NCBI RefSeq assembly: GCF_011602485.2
Contig: NZ_CP050022.2
Coordinates: forward strand, 2,004,001-2,068,000
Reading direction: 5' to 3'
DNA length: 64,000 nt
Origin: Bradyrhizobium sp. 1(2017)
GTDB lineage: Bacteria; Pseudomonadota; Alphaproteobacteria; Rhizobiales; Xanthobacteraceae
The notes under the pieces are model-generated. The model worked only from the letters and a program-made list of their open reading frames with translations, was not told where the DNA came from and made no database searches. Made by a program: the position numbers and the translations under genes. Numbering within the stretch: the stretch's first letter is position 1; each line of letters opens with the position of its first letter. Below are positions 24,299 to 33,664 of this stretch, one piece after another.

Positions 24299-25915
24299 AT
24301 GGCTAGCGCAACTCAACACTTCGACGCTGTCGTGATCGGCGCGGGCTTTTCCGGCCTGCACATGCTGAAGTCGCTGAGAGACAAGTTGGGGTTGAAGGTC
24401 CGAGTGTACGAAACGGGAGACACTGTCGGCGGCACCTGGTACTGGAACCGCTACCCGGGAGCGCGCTGCGATTCTGACGCCTACATCTATTGCTTCACCT
24501 GGGACAAGCAGCTCCTGCAAGAGTGGGAATGGTCCGAACGCTATCCTGAGCAGCCCGAAATTCTTCGTTACCTCGAACATGTCGCGAAACGTCACGACCT
24601 CAAGCGCGACATTCAGTTCAATACACGCGTGACCGGGGCTGAATTCGACGAGAATACCAATCTTTGGATGGTTCACACCGACAAGGGAGAAGAGGTTGCC
24701 GCGCGGCATCTCATCACGGCCGTGGGCACCTTGTCGGATACGAACATGCCCCCCTTCAAGGGCTTGGAGAAATTTAGGGGCAAGTGGTATCACACCAGCC
24801 GCTTCCCGCACACCGGCGTAGACTTCACCGGCAAGCGCGTGGGTGTGGTCGGCACCGGAGCCACCGCGGTCCAGGCGATTCCCGAAATTGCGCAGCAGGC
24901 CAAACAGCTGATCGTGTTCCAGCGCACGGCCAACTATTGCGTGCCAGCGCGCAACGGCAAGGTGGATCCCGAATTGGTCAAGACACGAAAGGCGGACTAC
25001 GAGGGTATTGTTCAGAGGATTCGGGAATCGTTCTTCGGTCAGGAGCACTACTTCATTCCGAAGTCCGTTCTGGAAGCAACGCGCGAGGAACGCGAGAGCG
25101 TGTTTGACCGCATGTGGGATGCAGGCGGCTTCGCCTTCTGGCTTGCCAACTATCAGGACATGTTCTTCTCGCAGGAGGCCAATGATGTCTGCGCTGACTA
25201 CATCAAACGCAAGATCCGCAGCACCGTGAAAGATCCGCGCACCGCGGAAAAACTGATACCCAAGGGCCACGCCTACGGCACCAAACGGCAGCCGCTCGAC
25301 ACCAACTACTACGAAACCTTCAACAGGGACAGTGTGCAGCTGGTCGATGCGAAAACCGACGGCGGAATTGAAGAAATTACCGAAACTGGAATTCGCGCCG
25401 GCGGCAAGGAATATCCCCTCGATATCATCGTGTTCGCCACCGGGTTCGACGCCATGACGGGTCCGCTGAAGGCATTGAACCTGAGGGGCCGCGCTGGGCG
25501 CACGTTAACTCAGGAGTGGCACGACGGTCCGCATACCTATCTTGGCGTCGCCATCGCCGGCTTTCCGAACCTGTTTACCATCACCGGCCCGCAAAGCCCC
25601 TCGGTGCTGTCGAACATGCCGGTATCGATCGAACAGCATGTGGAGTGGATCACCGACTGCATCGAGACGATGCGCAAAAGCGGAAAGACCTGCATCGAAG
25701 CGACGCCATCGGCACAGGATCAATGGGGTGCCCATGTCAATGAAATCGTCAGCGCGACGCTGATGACGACTGCCAATTCCTGGTACATGAGCGCCAACAT
25801 CCCCGGCAAGCCGCGCGCGTTTTTGCCTTACCTGGGACCGGAAGGGGTCGGCGGCTACAGGAAGAAGTGCGACGAGATCGCAGCCAAAGGCTACGAGGGT
25901 TTCGAACTTGCGTAG
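24299..25915 (+). CDS. Baeyer-Villiger-type flavin monooxygenase
   Basis: 538 residues preceded by GGAGGA. FAD Rossmann motif GAGFSG at 14-19; NADP Rossmann motif GTGATA at 185-190. Between them the fingerprint FRGKWYHTSRFP (159-170) fits FxGxxxHxxx(W/F)P, with Phe in place of the usual Trp. GGTWYWNRYPGARCD (44-58) is typical of cyclohexanone-monooxygenase relatives. The enzyme should insert oxygen beside a ketone to give an ester or lactone using NADPH and O2. The downstream hydrolase could then open that ester. G+C is visibly lower than in neighbours (31 of 60 in 24541-24600), suggesting acquisition by transfer. Confidence 0.88.
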   Translation: MASATQHFDAVVIGAGFSGLHMLKSLRDKLGLKVRVYETGDTVGGTWYWNRYPGARCDSDAYIYCFTWDKQLLQEWEWSERYPEQPEILRYLEHVAKRHDLKRDIQFNTRVTGAEFDENTNLWMVHTDKGEEVAARHLITAVGTLSDTNMPPFKGLEKFRGKWYHTSRFPHTGVDFTGKRVGVVGTGATAVQAIPEIAQQAKQLIVFQRTANYCVPARNGKVDPELVKTRKADYEGIVQRIRESFFGQEHYFIPKSVLEATREERESVFDRMWDAGGFAFWLANYQDMFFSQEANDVCADYIKRKIRSTVKDPRTAEKLIPKGHAYGTKRQPLDTNYYETFNRDSVQLVDAKTDGGIEEITETGIRAGGKEYPLDIIVFATGFDAMTGPLKALNLRGRAGRTLTQEWHDGPHTYLGVAIAGFPNLFTITGPQSPSVLSNMPVSIEQHVEWITDCIETMRKSGKTCIEATPSAQDQWGAHVNEIVSATLMTTANSWYMSANIPGKPRAFLPYLGPEGVGGYRKKCDEIAAKGYEGFELA

Positions 25916-25992
25916 AAAAACGCGGCCAGGGCAAATGGGCGGGAGGGCATAGCCAGCCTTGCCGCCCAACAACGAGATGAGGGAGGGCGATC

Positions 25993-27039
25993 ATGATCGA
26001 TAACAGCTATTACTCTCAGGAGGTGCACGGTCCCTACGAGCTGTACGATGTCGGTAATCTTGAGCTGGAGGAAGGCGGTACAATTCGCGCCTGTAAGCTC
26101 GCTTACGCGACTTTCGGCAGCCTCAATGCCGCGAAAGACAATGCCATTCTGATTCCCACCTGGTATTCCGGCACAAACAAGATCATGGAGCAGGTCTATA
26201 TCGGTCAGGGTCGCGCGCTTGATCCCGACAAATATTTCATCGTGGTCATCAATCAGATCGGCAACGGCCTTTCCACCTCACCGCACAACACGCCGCCGCC
26301 GTCCGGCATGGCAAATTTCCCGCACGTGCGCATCGGTGATGACGTGCGGGCGCAGCATAAGCTCCTTACAGAACGCTTCGATCTGAAAAGTCTTGCGCTT
26401 GTTGTCGGCGGCTCCATGGGCGCTCAGCAAACCTACGAATGGGCGGTGCGCTATCCCGATATGGTAAAGCGGGCGGCCCCGATCGCCGGTACTGCCAGGA
26501 ATACGGTCCATGATTTCCTTTTTACGGAAACGTTGGTCGATGCGATCACCTCCGACCCCGGTTTCAATCGCGGTTTTTATACGTCACCGGCGGACGTGAG
26601 GGAGGGCTTGTTGCGCCATGCAAAAATGTGGGCCGTGATGGGTTGGAGCACGGAGTTTTTCCAGCAGGAGCGGCATAAGGCGCTGGGCTTTTCGTCGATG
26701 GACGATTTCATCGTAAACTTCATGAGCGCCTATTTCGGTGTCATGGACCCCAACGATTTGCTGTGCATGGCGTGGAAATGGCAGCGTGGCGATGTGAGTC
26801 GTCACACCGGCGGTGACTTGCGGGCCGCCTTGGGCAGGGTCAAGGCCAAGACCTTCGTCATGCCGATGTCGTCGGACATGTTCTTCCCGCCGTCCGATTG
26901 CCAGGCGGAGTGGCGATTGCTTCCCAACGCCGAGTTCAGACCAATCCAGACGGTCGATGGTCATCTTGCACTCTTCGGCGCGGATCCGAATGCGACCGCT
27001 CAACTCGACAAGCACCTTGGCGAATTGCTCTCAACTTAG
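25993..27039 (+). CDS. Alpha/beta hydrolase, MetX (homoserine acyltransferase)-like
   Basis: 348 residues, with GAGGGAGGG before ATG. It has the MetX-type core: GSLNAAKDNAILIPTWYSG, an oxyanion region QIGNGLSTSP, nucleophile S141 in VGGSMGAQQTYEW, acid D295 in PMSSDMFFPPSD and H324 in VDGHLAL. True MetX enzymes acylate homoserine, but this protein lies 77 bases after a Baeyer-Villiger monooxygenase and lacks any methionine gene nearby. An esterase or lactonase acting on the monooxygenase product is therefore more likely. Codon and base use match the monooxygenase gene, so the two seem to have moved together. Confidence 0.8.
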   Translation: MIDNSYYSQEVHGPYELYDVGNLELEEGGTIRACKLAYATFGSLNAAKDNAILIPTWYSGTNKIMEQVYIGQGRALDPDKYFIVVINQIGNGLSTSPHNTPPPSGMANFPHVRIGDDVRAQHKLLTERFDLKSLALVVGGSMGAQQTYEWAVRYPDMVKRAAPIAGTARNTVHDFLFTETLVDAITSDPGFNRGFYTSPADVREGLLRHAKMWAVMGWSTEFFQQERHKALGFSSMDDFIVNFMSAYFGVMDPNDLLCMAWKWQRGDVSRHTGGDLRAALGRVKAKTFVMPMSSDMFFPPSDCQAEWRLLPNAEFRPIQTVDGHLALFGADPNATAQLDKHLGELLST

Positions 27040-27255
27040 ATGCAAACAGACGCCCCGGGGCGGTCTTTGCAACCCACGTGTAACGCCCTGGCCCGCCGCG
27101 AAATCACGATCGGCGATCATGCCATCGTGCTCCTGTTTTGCCCGACGCCGAAGGCGCGGGGCGGGTCATGGCAGCCCAACGTTTTCAATGACTTGTGTAC
27201 TGTGCATGGGGTTGTTTTCGCACTTTTTGTCGTCTCGACCCCAGGGATGAAACAA

Positions 27256-28290
27256 TCACCCCCGCACGCGCTTCAGCATCTGCTCGACATGGACGATCGG
27301 CGTTTCCGGCTGAATGCCGTGGCCGAGATTGAAGATGAACCGTCCTTGCGCAAAATTTGCCAGCACGTTGTCCACCGCGCGGTCGAGCGCCGCACCGCCG
27401 GTGATCAGCACCAGCGGATCGAGATTGCCCTGCACCGCGACCCTGCTCTGCACGCGCTCGCGGATGAAGGCGGGCTCCGCGGTCCAGTCGATGCTGACGG
27501 CGTTGACGCCCGTCGCCTCGACGTAAGCAGGCAGTTGCGCGCCGGCCCCGCGGGGAAAGCCGATGATCTTCGCATCCGGTGCCTTCGCACGTACGCCCTC
27601 GACGATGCGCCGCGTCGGTTCGACCGACCAGCGCGCGAATTCGGCCGGCGGCAGCACGCCGGCCCAGGTGTCGAAGATCTGCAAGACATTGGCGCCGGCT
27701 GCGAGCTGTAGCAGGAGATACTGGATCGAATTCTCGACCAGCACGTCGATGATCTCCGCAAACGCCTCCGGATGCCGATAGGCCATCATGCGCGCCGGCG
27801 CCTGGTCGGGCGTGCCCTGGCCGGCGACCATGTAGGTCGCCACCGTCCACGGCGCGCCGCAGAAGCCGATCAGCGCGACTTTGGGATCGAGCGTGCCGCG
27901 CACGATCTTCAGCGCCTCGAACACCGGCTCGAGCTTGCCGAAGTCGGCGCGCGGCGCGAGCGTGGCGACCTTCGCCGGATCATCCAGCGGATCCAACCGC
28001 GGACCTTCACCGGCCTCGAAGCGCACGGAGCGGTGGAGTGCGTAGGGGATCACCAGGATGTCGGAGAAGATGATCGCCGCATCGAAGCCGAACCTGCGGA
28101 TCGGTTGCAGCGTCACCTCGGCGGCGAGCTCCGGGTTGAAGCAGAGATCGAGGAAGCCGCCGGCCTTGGCGCGGACCTCGCGATATTCCGGCAGATAGCG
28201 GCCGGCCTGCCGCATCATCCACATGGGTGGAATGGCCTGGCGCTGGCCGGAGAGCACGTCGAGGAAGGGCTTGGTCGAAGACTGGGGCAC
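27256..28290 (-). CDS. hemE: Uroporphyrinogen decarboxylase
   Basis: 344 residues from GTG 28290. It decarboxylates the four acetate arms of uroporphyrinogen III to give coproporphyrinogen III in haem synthesis. Both family signatures are present: [17 protein letters not shown] near the N-terminus, with substrate-binding Arg and Asp ([10 protein letters not shown]), and [13 protein letters not shown] in the middle; GVNAVSIDW and the late [11 protein letters not shown] are also typical. It converges on the alpha/beta hydrolase gene across a 216-base gap in which I see no gene, only a 12-base palindrome cgccccggggcg at 27051-27062. Confidence 0.95.
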   Translation of the reverse strand: MPQSSTKPFLDVLSGQRQAIPPMWMMRQAGRYLPEYREVRAKAGGFLDLCFNPELAAEVTLQPIRRFGFDAAIIFSDILVIPYALHRSVRFEAGEGPRLDPLDDPAKVATLAPRADFGKLEPVFEALKIVRGTLDPKVALIGFCGAPWTVATYMVAGQGTPDQAPARMMAYRHPEAFAEIIDVLVENSIQYLLLQLAAGANVLQIFDTWAGVLPPAEFARWSVEPTRRIVEGVRAKAPDAKIIGFPRGAGAQLPAYVEATGVNAVSIDWTAEPAFIRERVQSRVAVQGNLDPLVLITGGAALDRAVDNVLANFAQGRFIFNLGHGIQPETPIVHVEQMLKRVRG

Positions 28291-28322
28291 GAATGGTCCT
28301 GGCGAGGGTTTATGGCTCCTGA

Positions 28323-28613
<291 letters not shown>

Positions 28614-28785
28614 CGGCGGGAGACGCCGGATTCCGATAGGGCCGCTAATGGCTTGTTAGCGATGCGCCGATCCCGGCGTCCGTAGGACTACTGGAAAAAG
28701 GCAGATCGCCGCGTATTCCGGTAGTGACTTCAGAGTTCAATAACAGAAGCGGCAGAGTTTCCGAACGATCGGAGAATTCTGCTGC

Positions 28786-30690
28786 ATGGGTGCTGCAAGC
28801 CAAAGAGCCGGATGGAACCGTCTGCCGCTGCGCGCGGCGGCGTTCGTCGTGCTGACCTGCGCGACCATCCTCGGCGTCAGCGCCTGGCGCGAATGGGCTG
28901 CGCGCGACGCGGTGCTCAGAGGTGCCGAGGCCGAGATGGCGAACGTTGCGCGTTCACTGACGCAGCATGCGGAGGACAGCCTCGATCTGCTGGATTCCGG
29001 CGTCGTCGGCGTCGTCAGCCGTCTGGAGGTGGACGGCGCCGGACCTGCCACCGTCACCAAGCTCGACAAGGTCCTGGAGGCACGCAAGACGGCGATCGCG
29101 CGCATCAACAGCGTCGCCATCATCGACGACCAGGGCAACTGGCTGACCTCACCCGGCACGATCGGCTCGACCCTGACCGACGACGGGTTCTTCCGCTATC
29201 ACCAGCTCTCGGCGAAGCGCGAGGCCCATGTCGGTCGCCCGGTGAAAAATCAGGAGGACGGCCAATGGGTCGTCACCCTGTCGCGCCGCTTCAACAAGCC
29301 GGACGGCAGCTTCGGCGGCGTCGTGCTTGCGACCATCAGCGCCAACTATCTCTCGCATTTCTACGAGCAGTTCGAGATCGGTCGGAACAGCGCCGTGGCG
29401 CTCGTGCATGGCGATGGCATGATCATCGCGCGCAACCCGAGCAATGACAAATTCGTCGGTCGCAACGTCGCCGACACGCCGCTGTTTCGCGACGCCAGCC
29501 TGCAGCGGCCGGGCGGCGCGTATCATTTCAGGTCGCCGCTGGACGGCGCCGAGCGGGTCAGCTTCTTCAAGCGCAGCAGCCGTTATCCGCTGGTCCTGCT
29601 CGCCACCGTCGACAAGGACGAGCTGCTGGCGCCGTGGCGCGAGGCCGCGATCTCCCGCATGCTCTACGTGGTCGCGCTGGTTCTGATGATCGCGATCATC
29701 GGTGCCGTGCTGGTGCGGCAGTTGCAGCGGGGCCAGCGCATGGCCGCGGCCCTGACCGAGAAGGAGGCTCACTTCCGCCTGCTCGCGGAAGGCTCCAGCG
29801 ACATGGTGACCCGCATCGGGCTCGACGAGCGGCTGCGCTACGTCTCGCCCTCGTCGGTGCGCGTCGTCGGCTGGCGCGCCAATCAACTGATCGGCACGCC
29901 CGCGCTCGCGGGCATCAATCCGGAGGATCTGCTGCAGGTCCAGGCGATCGTCGATGCCATGAAGCGTGGCGAGAAGGAGGAGGCGCGCCTCGTCTATCGC
30001 AACGCGCACCAGGAGAACGGCGAGGTCTGGCTCGAATCGACCATGCGGGTGACACGCAAGGACAATGGCCGGGTCGACGGCGTGGTGGCGATCTCGCGCG
30101 ATATCACCGAACACAAGAAGCTGGAGACGAGGCTCGAGACGCTCGCGATCGAGGACAGCCTCACCGGCCTTGCCAACCGCCGCCGCTTCGACGAGCGGCT
30201 GAAGGAGGAGTGGGCGCGCGCCTATCGCGACCGCTCCAGCCTCGCCTTGCTGATGATCGACGTCGACCATTTCAAATCCTACAACGACGAATACGGCCAT
30301 CCCGCCGGCGACGCCTGCCTTCGCCTCGTGGCGCAGATCATCGCGGCCGAGACGCAGCGCCCCGGCGATCTCGCGGCGCGCTATGGCGGCGAGGAATTCG
30401 CCATGCTGCTGCCGAACACCGATGCCGCAGGCTGCGCCCGCATTGGCGACCGGATCCGACGGGCGATCCGCGAGGCGGGCCTCGTCCACACCACCAACCA
30501 CGCGACCGGTTACGTCACCGCTTCGCTCGGAGGCGCGGCCTGCCGGCCGGTGCTGGAGCGCACGGCGGGCGTGGTCTCGCTCGTCGAGGCGGCTGACCGG
30601 GCGCTGTACACCGCCAAGGAAGCCGGACGCAACCGGCTAATGATGTCGGGCGAGGTTGCCAGCCTGATGGCCAAAGCGTCCGGTCAGTAG
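28786..30690 (+). CDS. Diguanylate cyclase with periplasmic Cache-like sensor and PAS domain
   Basis: 634 residues. Membrane helix 1 (~17-35), a periplasmic dCache-like sensor (~40-285, with sequences such as GNWLTSPGTIG and GDGMIIARNP), membrane helix 2 (~292-312), a PAS domain (~325-445, ending in DITEHKKLE) and a C-terminal GGDEF domain with catalytic GGEEF at 534-538. It should synthesise cyclic di-GMP in response to an extracytoplasmic ligand. ATG 28786 has GGAGAA about ten bases upstream. It converges on slyX with nine bases between stops. Confidence 0.9.
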   Translation: MGAASQRAGWNRLPLRAAAFVVLTCATILGVSAWREWAARDAVLRGAEAEMANVARSLTQHAEDSLDLLDSGVVGVVSRLEVDGAGPATVTKLDKVLEARKTAIARINSVAIIDDQGNWLTSPGTIGSTLTDDGFFRYHQLSAKREAHVGRPVKNQEDGQWVVTLSRRFNKPDGSFGGVVLATISANYLSHFYEQFEIGRNSAVALVHGDGMIIARNPSNDKFVGRNVADTPLFRDASLQRPGGAYHFRSPLDGAERVSFFKRSSRYPLVLLATVDKDELLAPWREAAISRMLYVVALVLMIAIIGAVLVRQLQRGQRMAAALTEKEAHFRLLAEGSSDMVTRIGLDERLRYVSPSSVRVVGWRANQLIGTPALAGINPEDLLQVQAIVDAMKRGEKEEARLVYRNAHQENGEVWLESTMRVTRKDNGRVDGVVAISRDITEHKKLETRLETLAIEDSLTGLANRRRFDERLKEEWARAYRDRSSLALLMIDVDHFKSYNDEYGHPAGDACLRLVAQIIAAETQRPGDLAARYGGEEFAMLLPNTDAAGCARIGDRIRRAIREAGLVHTTNHATGYVTASLGGAACRPVLERTAGVVSLVEAADRALYTAKEAGRNRLMMSGEVASLMAKASGQ

Positions 30691-30699
30691 CTCATCGTC

Positions 30700-30918
30700 T
30701 CAATAATGCGGTGGCGGCTCGTTGGCGGGGCCCGGCGCATTCGCCTCGGCCTCCTGGAGCCGTTCATTCAGCTGTCCGATCTGACGCGTCAGCGCATCGA
30801 TCTGCTTCCACTGCGCGGTGATGGTCTGGTTCAGCGTTTCGATCGTGTCGTCCTGATAGGCCAGGCGCGTCTCCAGCGTGTCGATGCGCTCGCTCAACGT
30901 CTTGATCTCATTCGTCAC
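30700..30918 (-). CDS. slyX: SlyX family protein
   Basis: 72 residues from GTG 30918. It is nearly all coiled coil (IDTLETRLAYQDDTIETLNQ, then LTRQIGQLNERLQEAE) with a short proline tail ending PPPHY, the hallmark of SlyX. Function unknown in the family. Its start lies inside the 3' end of trhO (11-base overlap), so it depends on the upstream transcript and probably on translational coupling. Confidence 0.85.
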   Translation of the reverse strand: MTNEIKTLSERIDTLETRLAYQDDTIETLNQTITAQWKQIDALTRQIGQLNERLQEAEANAPGPANEPPPHY

Positions 30919-31690
30919 GGTCGTGCCCCATGTTTTGTCCGAGCAAGCCCCGCTCGCGCAAGCCGTGGCCGAGCGCGACGCGCTCGTCGAACACGAAGCA
31001 TTCGCCGCGCCAGCGGCTCTGCGTCTCCGGCACCTCTTCCAGATATCGCAGAATGCCGCCCTTGAGGTGATAGACCTCGGCAAAGCCGCGTGCGAGCAGA
31101 TGCGCGCTCGCCTTCTCGCAGCGGATGCCGCCGGTGCAGAACATCGCGATCCTGCGATGCTTGGCCGGATCGAGCTGTCGTGCGGCAAAGTCCTTGAACT
31201 GGCCAAAACTCTCGAGGCCGGGATCGACCGCGCCCTCGAATGAGCCCATCGCCACCTCGAAGGCGTTGCGGGTGTCGAGCAGTAGGGTGTCGGGCGCCGC
31301 GATCAGCGCGTTCCATTCGCTCGCATCGACATAGGTGCCGACCTGCCTTGTCGGATCGGCGGCGGCATCGCCGAGCGTGACGATCTCCTTCTTCAGCCGC
31401 ACCTTGAGCCGGCCAAACGGCATCGCAGCGGCGTTCGAGAATTTGAGCTCGAGATTGTCCAGCCGGCCGCCGAACATCTCGCCGCGCGCGAGCTCGTGCG
31501 CGAAGGCGTCGATGGCATCGGCCCCGCCCGCGACAGTGCCGTTGATCCCCTCCTGAGCCAGCAGCACGCTGCCCTTCAGCGCCAGACCGGCGCAGTAGGC
31601 GCGCAGCGGCTCCCGCAGTTCGCGGTAATCCGGCAGGGCGGCGAACTGATAGAAGGCGACAACCTTGGTGAGCGAATTCGCGTCAGACAT
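30908..31690 (-). CDS. trhO: tRNA uridine(34) hydroxylase, rhodanese domain
   Basis: 260 residues from ATG 31690. An N-terminal ferredoxin-like domain (~1-100; LLAQEGINGTVAG at 44-56) is followed by a rhodanese domain (~120-225) with active-site C185 in MFCTGGIRCEKA and a second cysteine at 191. This is the YceA/TrhO architecture, an O2-dependent enzyme forming 5-hydroxyuridine at the tRNA wobble position. Its 3' end overlaps slyX by 11 bases. No strong ribosome site is seen, but similarity starts at the first residues. Divergent from the gamma-glutamyltransferase gene. Confidence 0.9.
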   Translation of the reverse strand: MSDANSLTKVVAFYQFAALPDYRELREPLRAYCAGLALKGSVLLAQEGINGTVAGGADAIDAFAHELARGEMFGGRLDNLELKFSNAAAMPFGRLKVRLKKEIVTLGDAAADPTRQVGTYVDASEWNALIAAPDTLLLDTRNAFEVAMGSFEGAVDPGLESFGQFKDFAARQLDPAKHRRIAMFCTGGIRCEKASAHLLARGFAEVYHLKGGILRYLEEVPETQSRWRGECFVFDERVALGHGLRERGLLGQNMGHDRDE

Positions 31691-31911
31691 GGCGGCCCGT
31701 TTAGCAGGCGGCGGAGGTCCGGAAAACCCGCCATGGCCGAAAGCCCGATCCGACCATACGCCCAGCGGATGGCAGCCATTTCGCTGGTATGCCAGCATTG
31801 CCGAGAGCCGCCGGAATGTGCCATGTAGACCCGGTTTTTCCGAGATGGCGCGCCATCCGCAGCCCCGGCCCAGGTGGGCCTCAAGAGAGCCTAACGAGAG
31901 CAAGAATTCGC

Positions 31912-33498
31912 ATGAGAAACTTCCATTTCCCCGGCAGATCCACGGTTCACGCCACCAACGCGATGGTGGCGACCTCGCATCCGCAGGCCTCGCTCGCCGC
32001 GATCGAGGTGCTGCGCGAGGGTGGCACGGCGGTGGACGCGGCGGTCGCCGGCTCGGCCCTGCTCGGCGTGATCGAGCCGCAATCAACCGGCATCGGCGGT
32101 GACTGCTTTGCGCTGATCCAGCCGCGGGGCGAGGGCAAGATCATCGCCTATAACGGCTCCGGCCGCGCACCGAAGGCTGCGAACGCCGACTGGTATCTCG
32201 AGCGCAAGATCAACTCCGTGCCGCTGACCTCGGCGCATGCGGTCTCGATCCCCGGCGTGATCGACTGCTTCGCGACCGTGCTGCGCGATCACGGCAAGTT
32301 CGGCTTCGACCGGCTGCTCCAGCCCGCGATCAAGGCGGCGGAGGAAGGCTACGTCGTCGCGCCCCGTATCGCCTTCGACTGGAAGAACCAGTTCGAGAAG
32401 CTGAAGGGCGGCACCAACACCGTGCGTTACCTGCTGCCGGGCGGCAAGCCGCCGGTGGCCGGCGACGTCATCCGCCAGGCCGAGCTCGGCAAGACGCTGC
32501 GCGCCATCGCCAAGGACGGCCGCGATGCCTTCTACAAGGGAGCGATCGCGGAGGACATGGTCGAGACCCTGCGCGGCATCGGTGGTCTGCACACGCTCGA
32601 CGACTTCGCCGCGCACATCACCGAGACGACGACGCCGATCGGCACCATGTACAAGGGCTACGACGTCTGGCAGTGCCCGCCGAACGGCCCCGGCGTCACC
32701 GCGCTGCTGATGCTCAACATCCTGTCGCGCTTCGACCTGACCAAGTACGCGCCCGTCAGCGTCGAGCGCTTCCATCTCGAGGCGGAGGCCGCGCGCATCG
32801 CCTACATGAACCGCGAGATGCATGTCGCCGACCCCGATCATATGAAGATCAACGTCGCCGAGATGCTCGAGAAGGGCTTTGCCGACGAGTATATCAGCAA
32901 GATCCGGATGGACGGCATGCTCGACCTGCCGAATGTCGCGCCGCCAATGAACCCCTCGACCATCTACATCACCGTCGTGGACAAGGACCGCAACGTCTGC
33001 TCGTTCATCAACTCGATCGCGCATTCCTTCGGCTCGGCGATCGTCTCGGACAAGACCGGTGTCTTGTTCCAGAACCGCGCCGGCGGCTTCCGCATCCAGC
33101 CCGGCCATCCCAACTGCATCGCCGGCGGCAAGCGCCCGCTGCACACGATCATGCCGAGCCTGCTCACCAAAGGCGGCCGCTCCGTGATGCCGTTCGCGGT
33201 GATGGGCGGGCAGTACCAGCCGGTCGGACAGACCCACGTCGTGACCAATATCCTCGACTATGGCTGCGACGTGCAGGAGGCGATCGACATGCCGCGCGGC
33301 CTGCACTACGAGGGCCAGTACCAGCTCGAGGACAGCGTGCCGGCCAGCATCGTCGAGGGCCTGAAGAAGCTCGGCCACAAGACCACCAGCGTGGTCGGCC
33401 CGCTCGGCGGCGCCCAGGCGATATGGATCGATTGGGACAAGGGGACACTCACCGGCGGTTCCGATCCGCGCAAGGACGGCTGCGCGCTGGGCTATTGA
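31912..33498 (+). CDS. ggt: Gamma-glutamyltransferase family protein
   Basis: 528 residues. This is an Ntn hydrolase that cleaves itself; the expected nucleophile is T350 in NPSTIYITVVDKD, aligning with T391 of E. coli Ggt. Other marks are GGTAVDAAVAGSALLGVIEP, STGIGGDCF, CPPNGPGVTAL and GSAIVSDKTGVLFQNRAGGF. There is no signal peptide, unlike classical periplasmic Ggt, and the region after the nucleophile differs from the glutathione-type enzyme. It may be a relative acting on another amide, as in the HpxW/cephalosporin-acylase branches. ATG 31912 has GAGAG upstream. A strong terminator follows at 33541. Confidence 0.82.
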   Translation: MRNFHFPGRSTVHATNAMVATSHPQASLAAIEVLREGGTAVDAAVAGSALLGVIEPQSTGIGGDCFALIQPRGEGKIIAYNGSGRAPKAANADWYLERKINSVPLTSAHAVSIPGVIDCFATVLRDHGKFGFDRLLQPAIKAAEEGYVVAPRIAFDWKNQFEKLKGGTNTVRYLLPGGKPPVAGDVIRQAELGKTLRAIAKDGRDAFYKGAIAEDMVETLRGIGGLHTLDDFAAHITETTTPIGTMYKGYDVWQCPPNGPGVTALLMLNILSRFDLTKYAPVSVERFHLEAEAARIAYMNREMHVADPDHMKINVAEMLEKGFADEYISKIRMDGMLDLPNVAPPMNPSTIYITVVDKDRNVCSFINSIAHSFGSAIVSDKTGVLFQNRAGGFRIQPGHPNCIAGGKRPLHTIMPSLLTKGGRSVMPFAVMGGQYQPVGQTHVVTNILDYGCDVQEAIDMPRGLHYEGQYQLEDSVPASIVEGLKKLGHKTTSVVGPLGGAQAIWIDWDKGTLTGGSDPRKDGCALGY

Positions 33499-33540
33499 GC
33501 GGTCGCGCGGTTCCCCGCGTAAGATCAGGAAAAGTTGACG

Positions 33541-33574
33541 AAGGGCGATGCCGCATTTGCTGCATCGCCCTTTT
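33541..33574 (+). terminator. Rho-independent terminator after the gamma-glutamyltransferase gene
   Basis: An 11-base stem (33541-33551 aagggcgatgc with 33562-33572 gcatcgccctt), a ten-base loop and a TTTT run at 33571-33574. It separates ggt from the paoABC operon. Confidence 0.85.
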
Positions 33575-33664
33575 CGCGTTCGGAACAGAGCTCATTGCTT
33601 CAGGTTAAGGGGCGATGGGCGGTGCAGGCGTGCGCTGCTTTGCAGATCAGCGGCGGAGGCGGCG

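Noticed and set aside
24007..24306. 99-codon open frame before the monooxygenase
   Set aside because: No ribosome site, atypical codon use, no fold pattern; more likely leader DNA.
24188..25270. 360-codon open frame antisense to the monooxygenase
   Set aside because: Shadow of a gene with both Rossmann motifs and the BVMO fingerprint.
27040..27255. Terminator at palindrome cgccccggggcg after the MetX-like gene
   Set aside because: The palindrome has no room for a loop and only a short T run; left as an unexplained palindrome.
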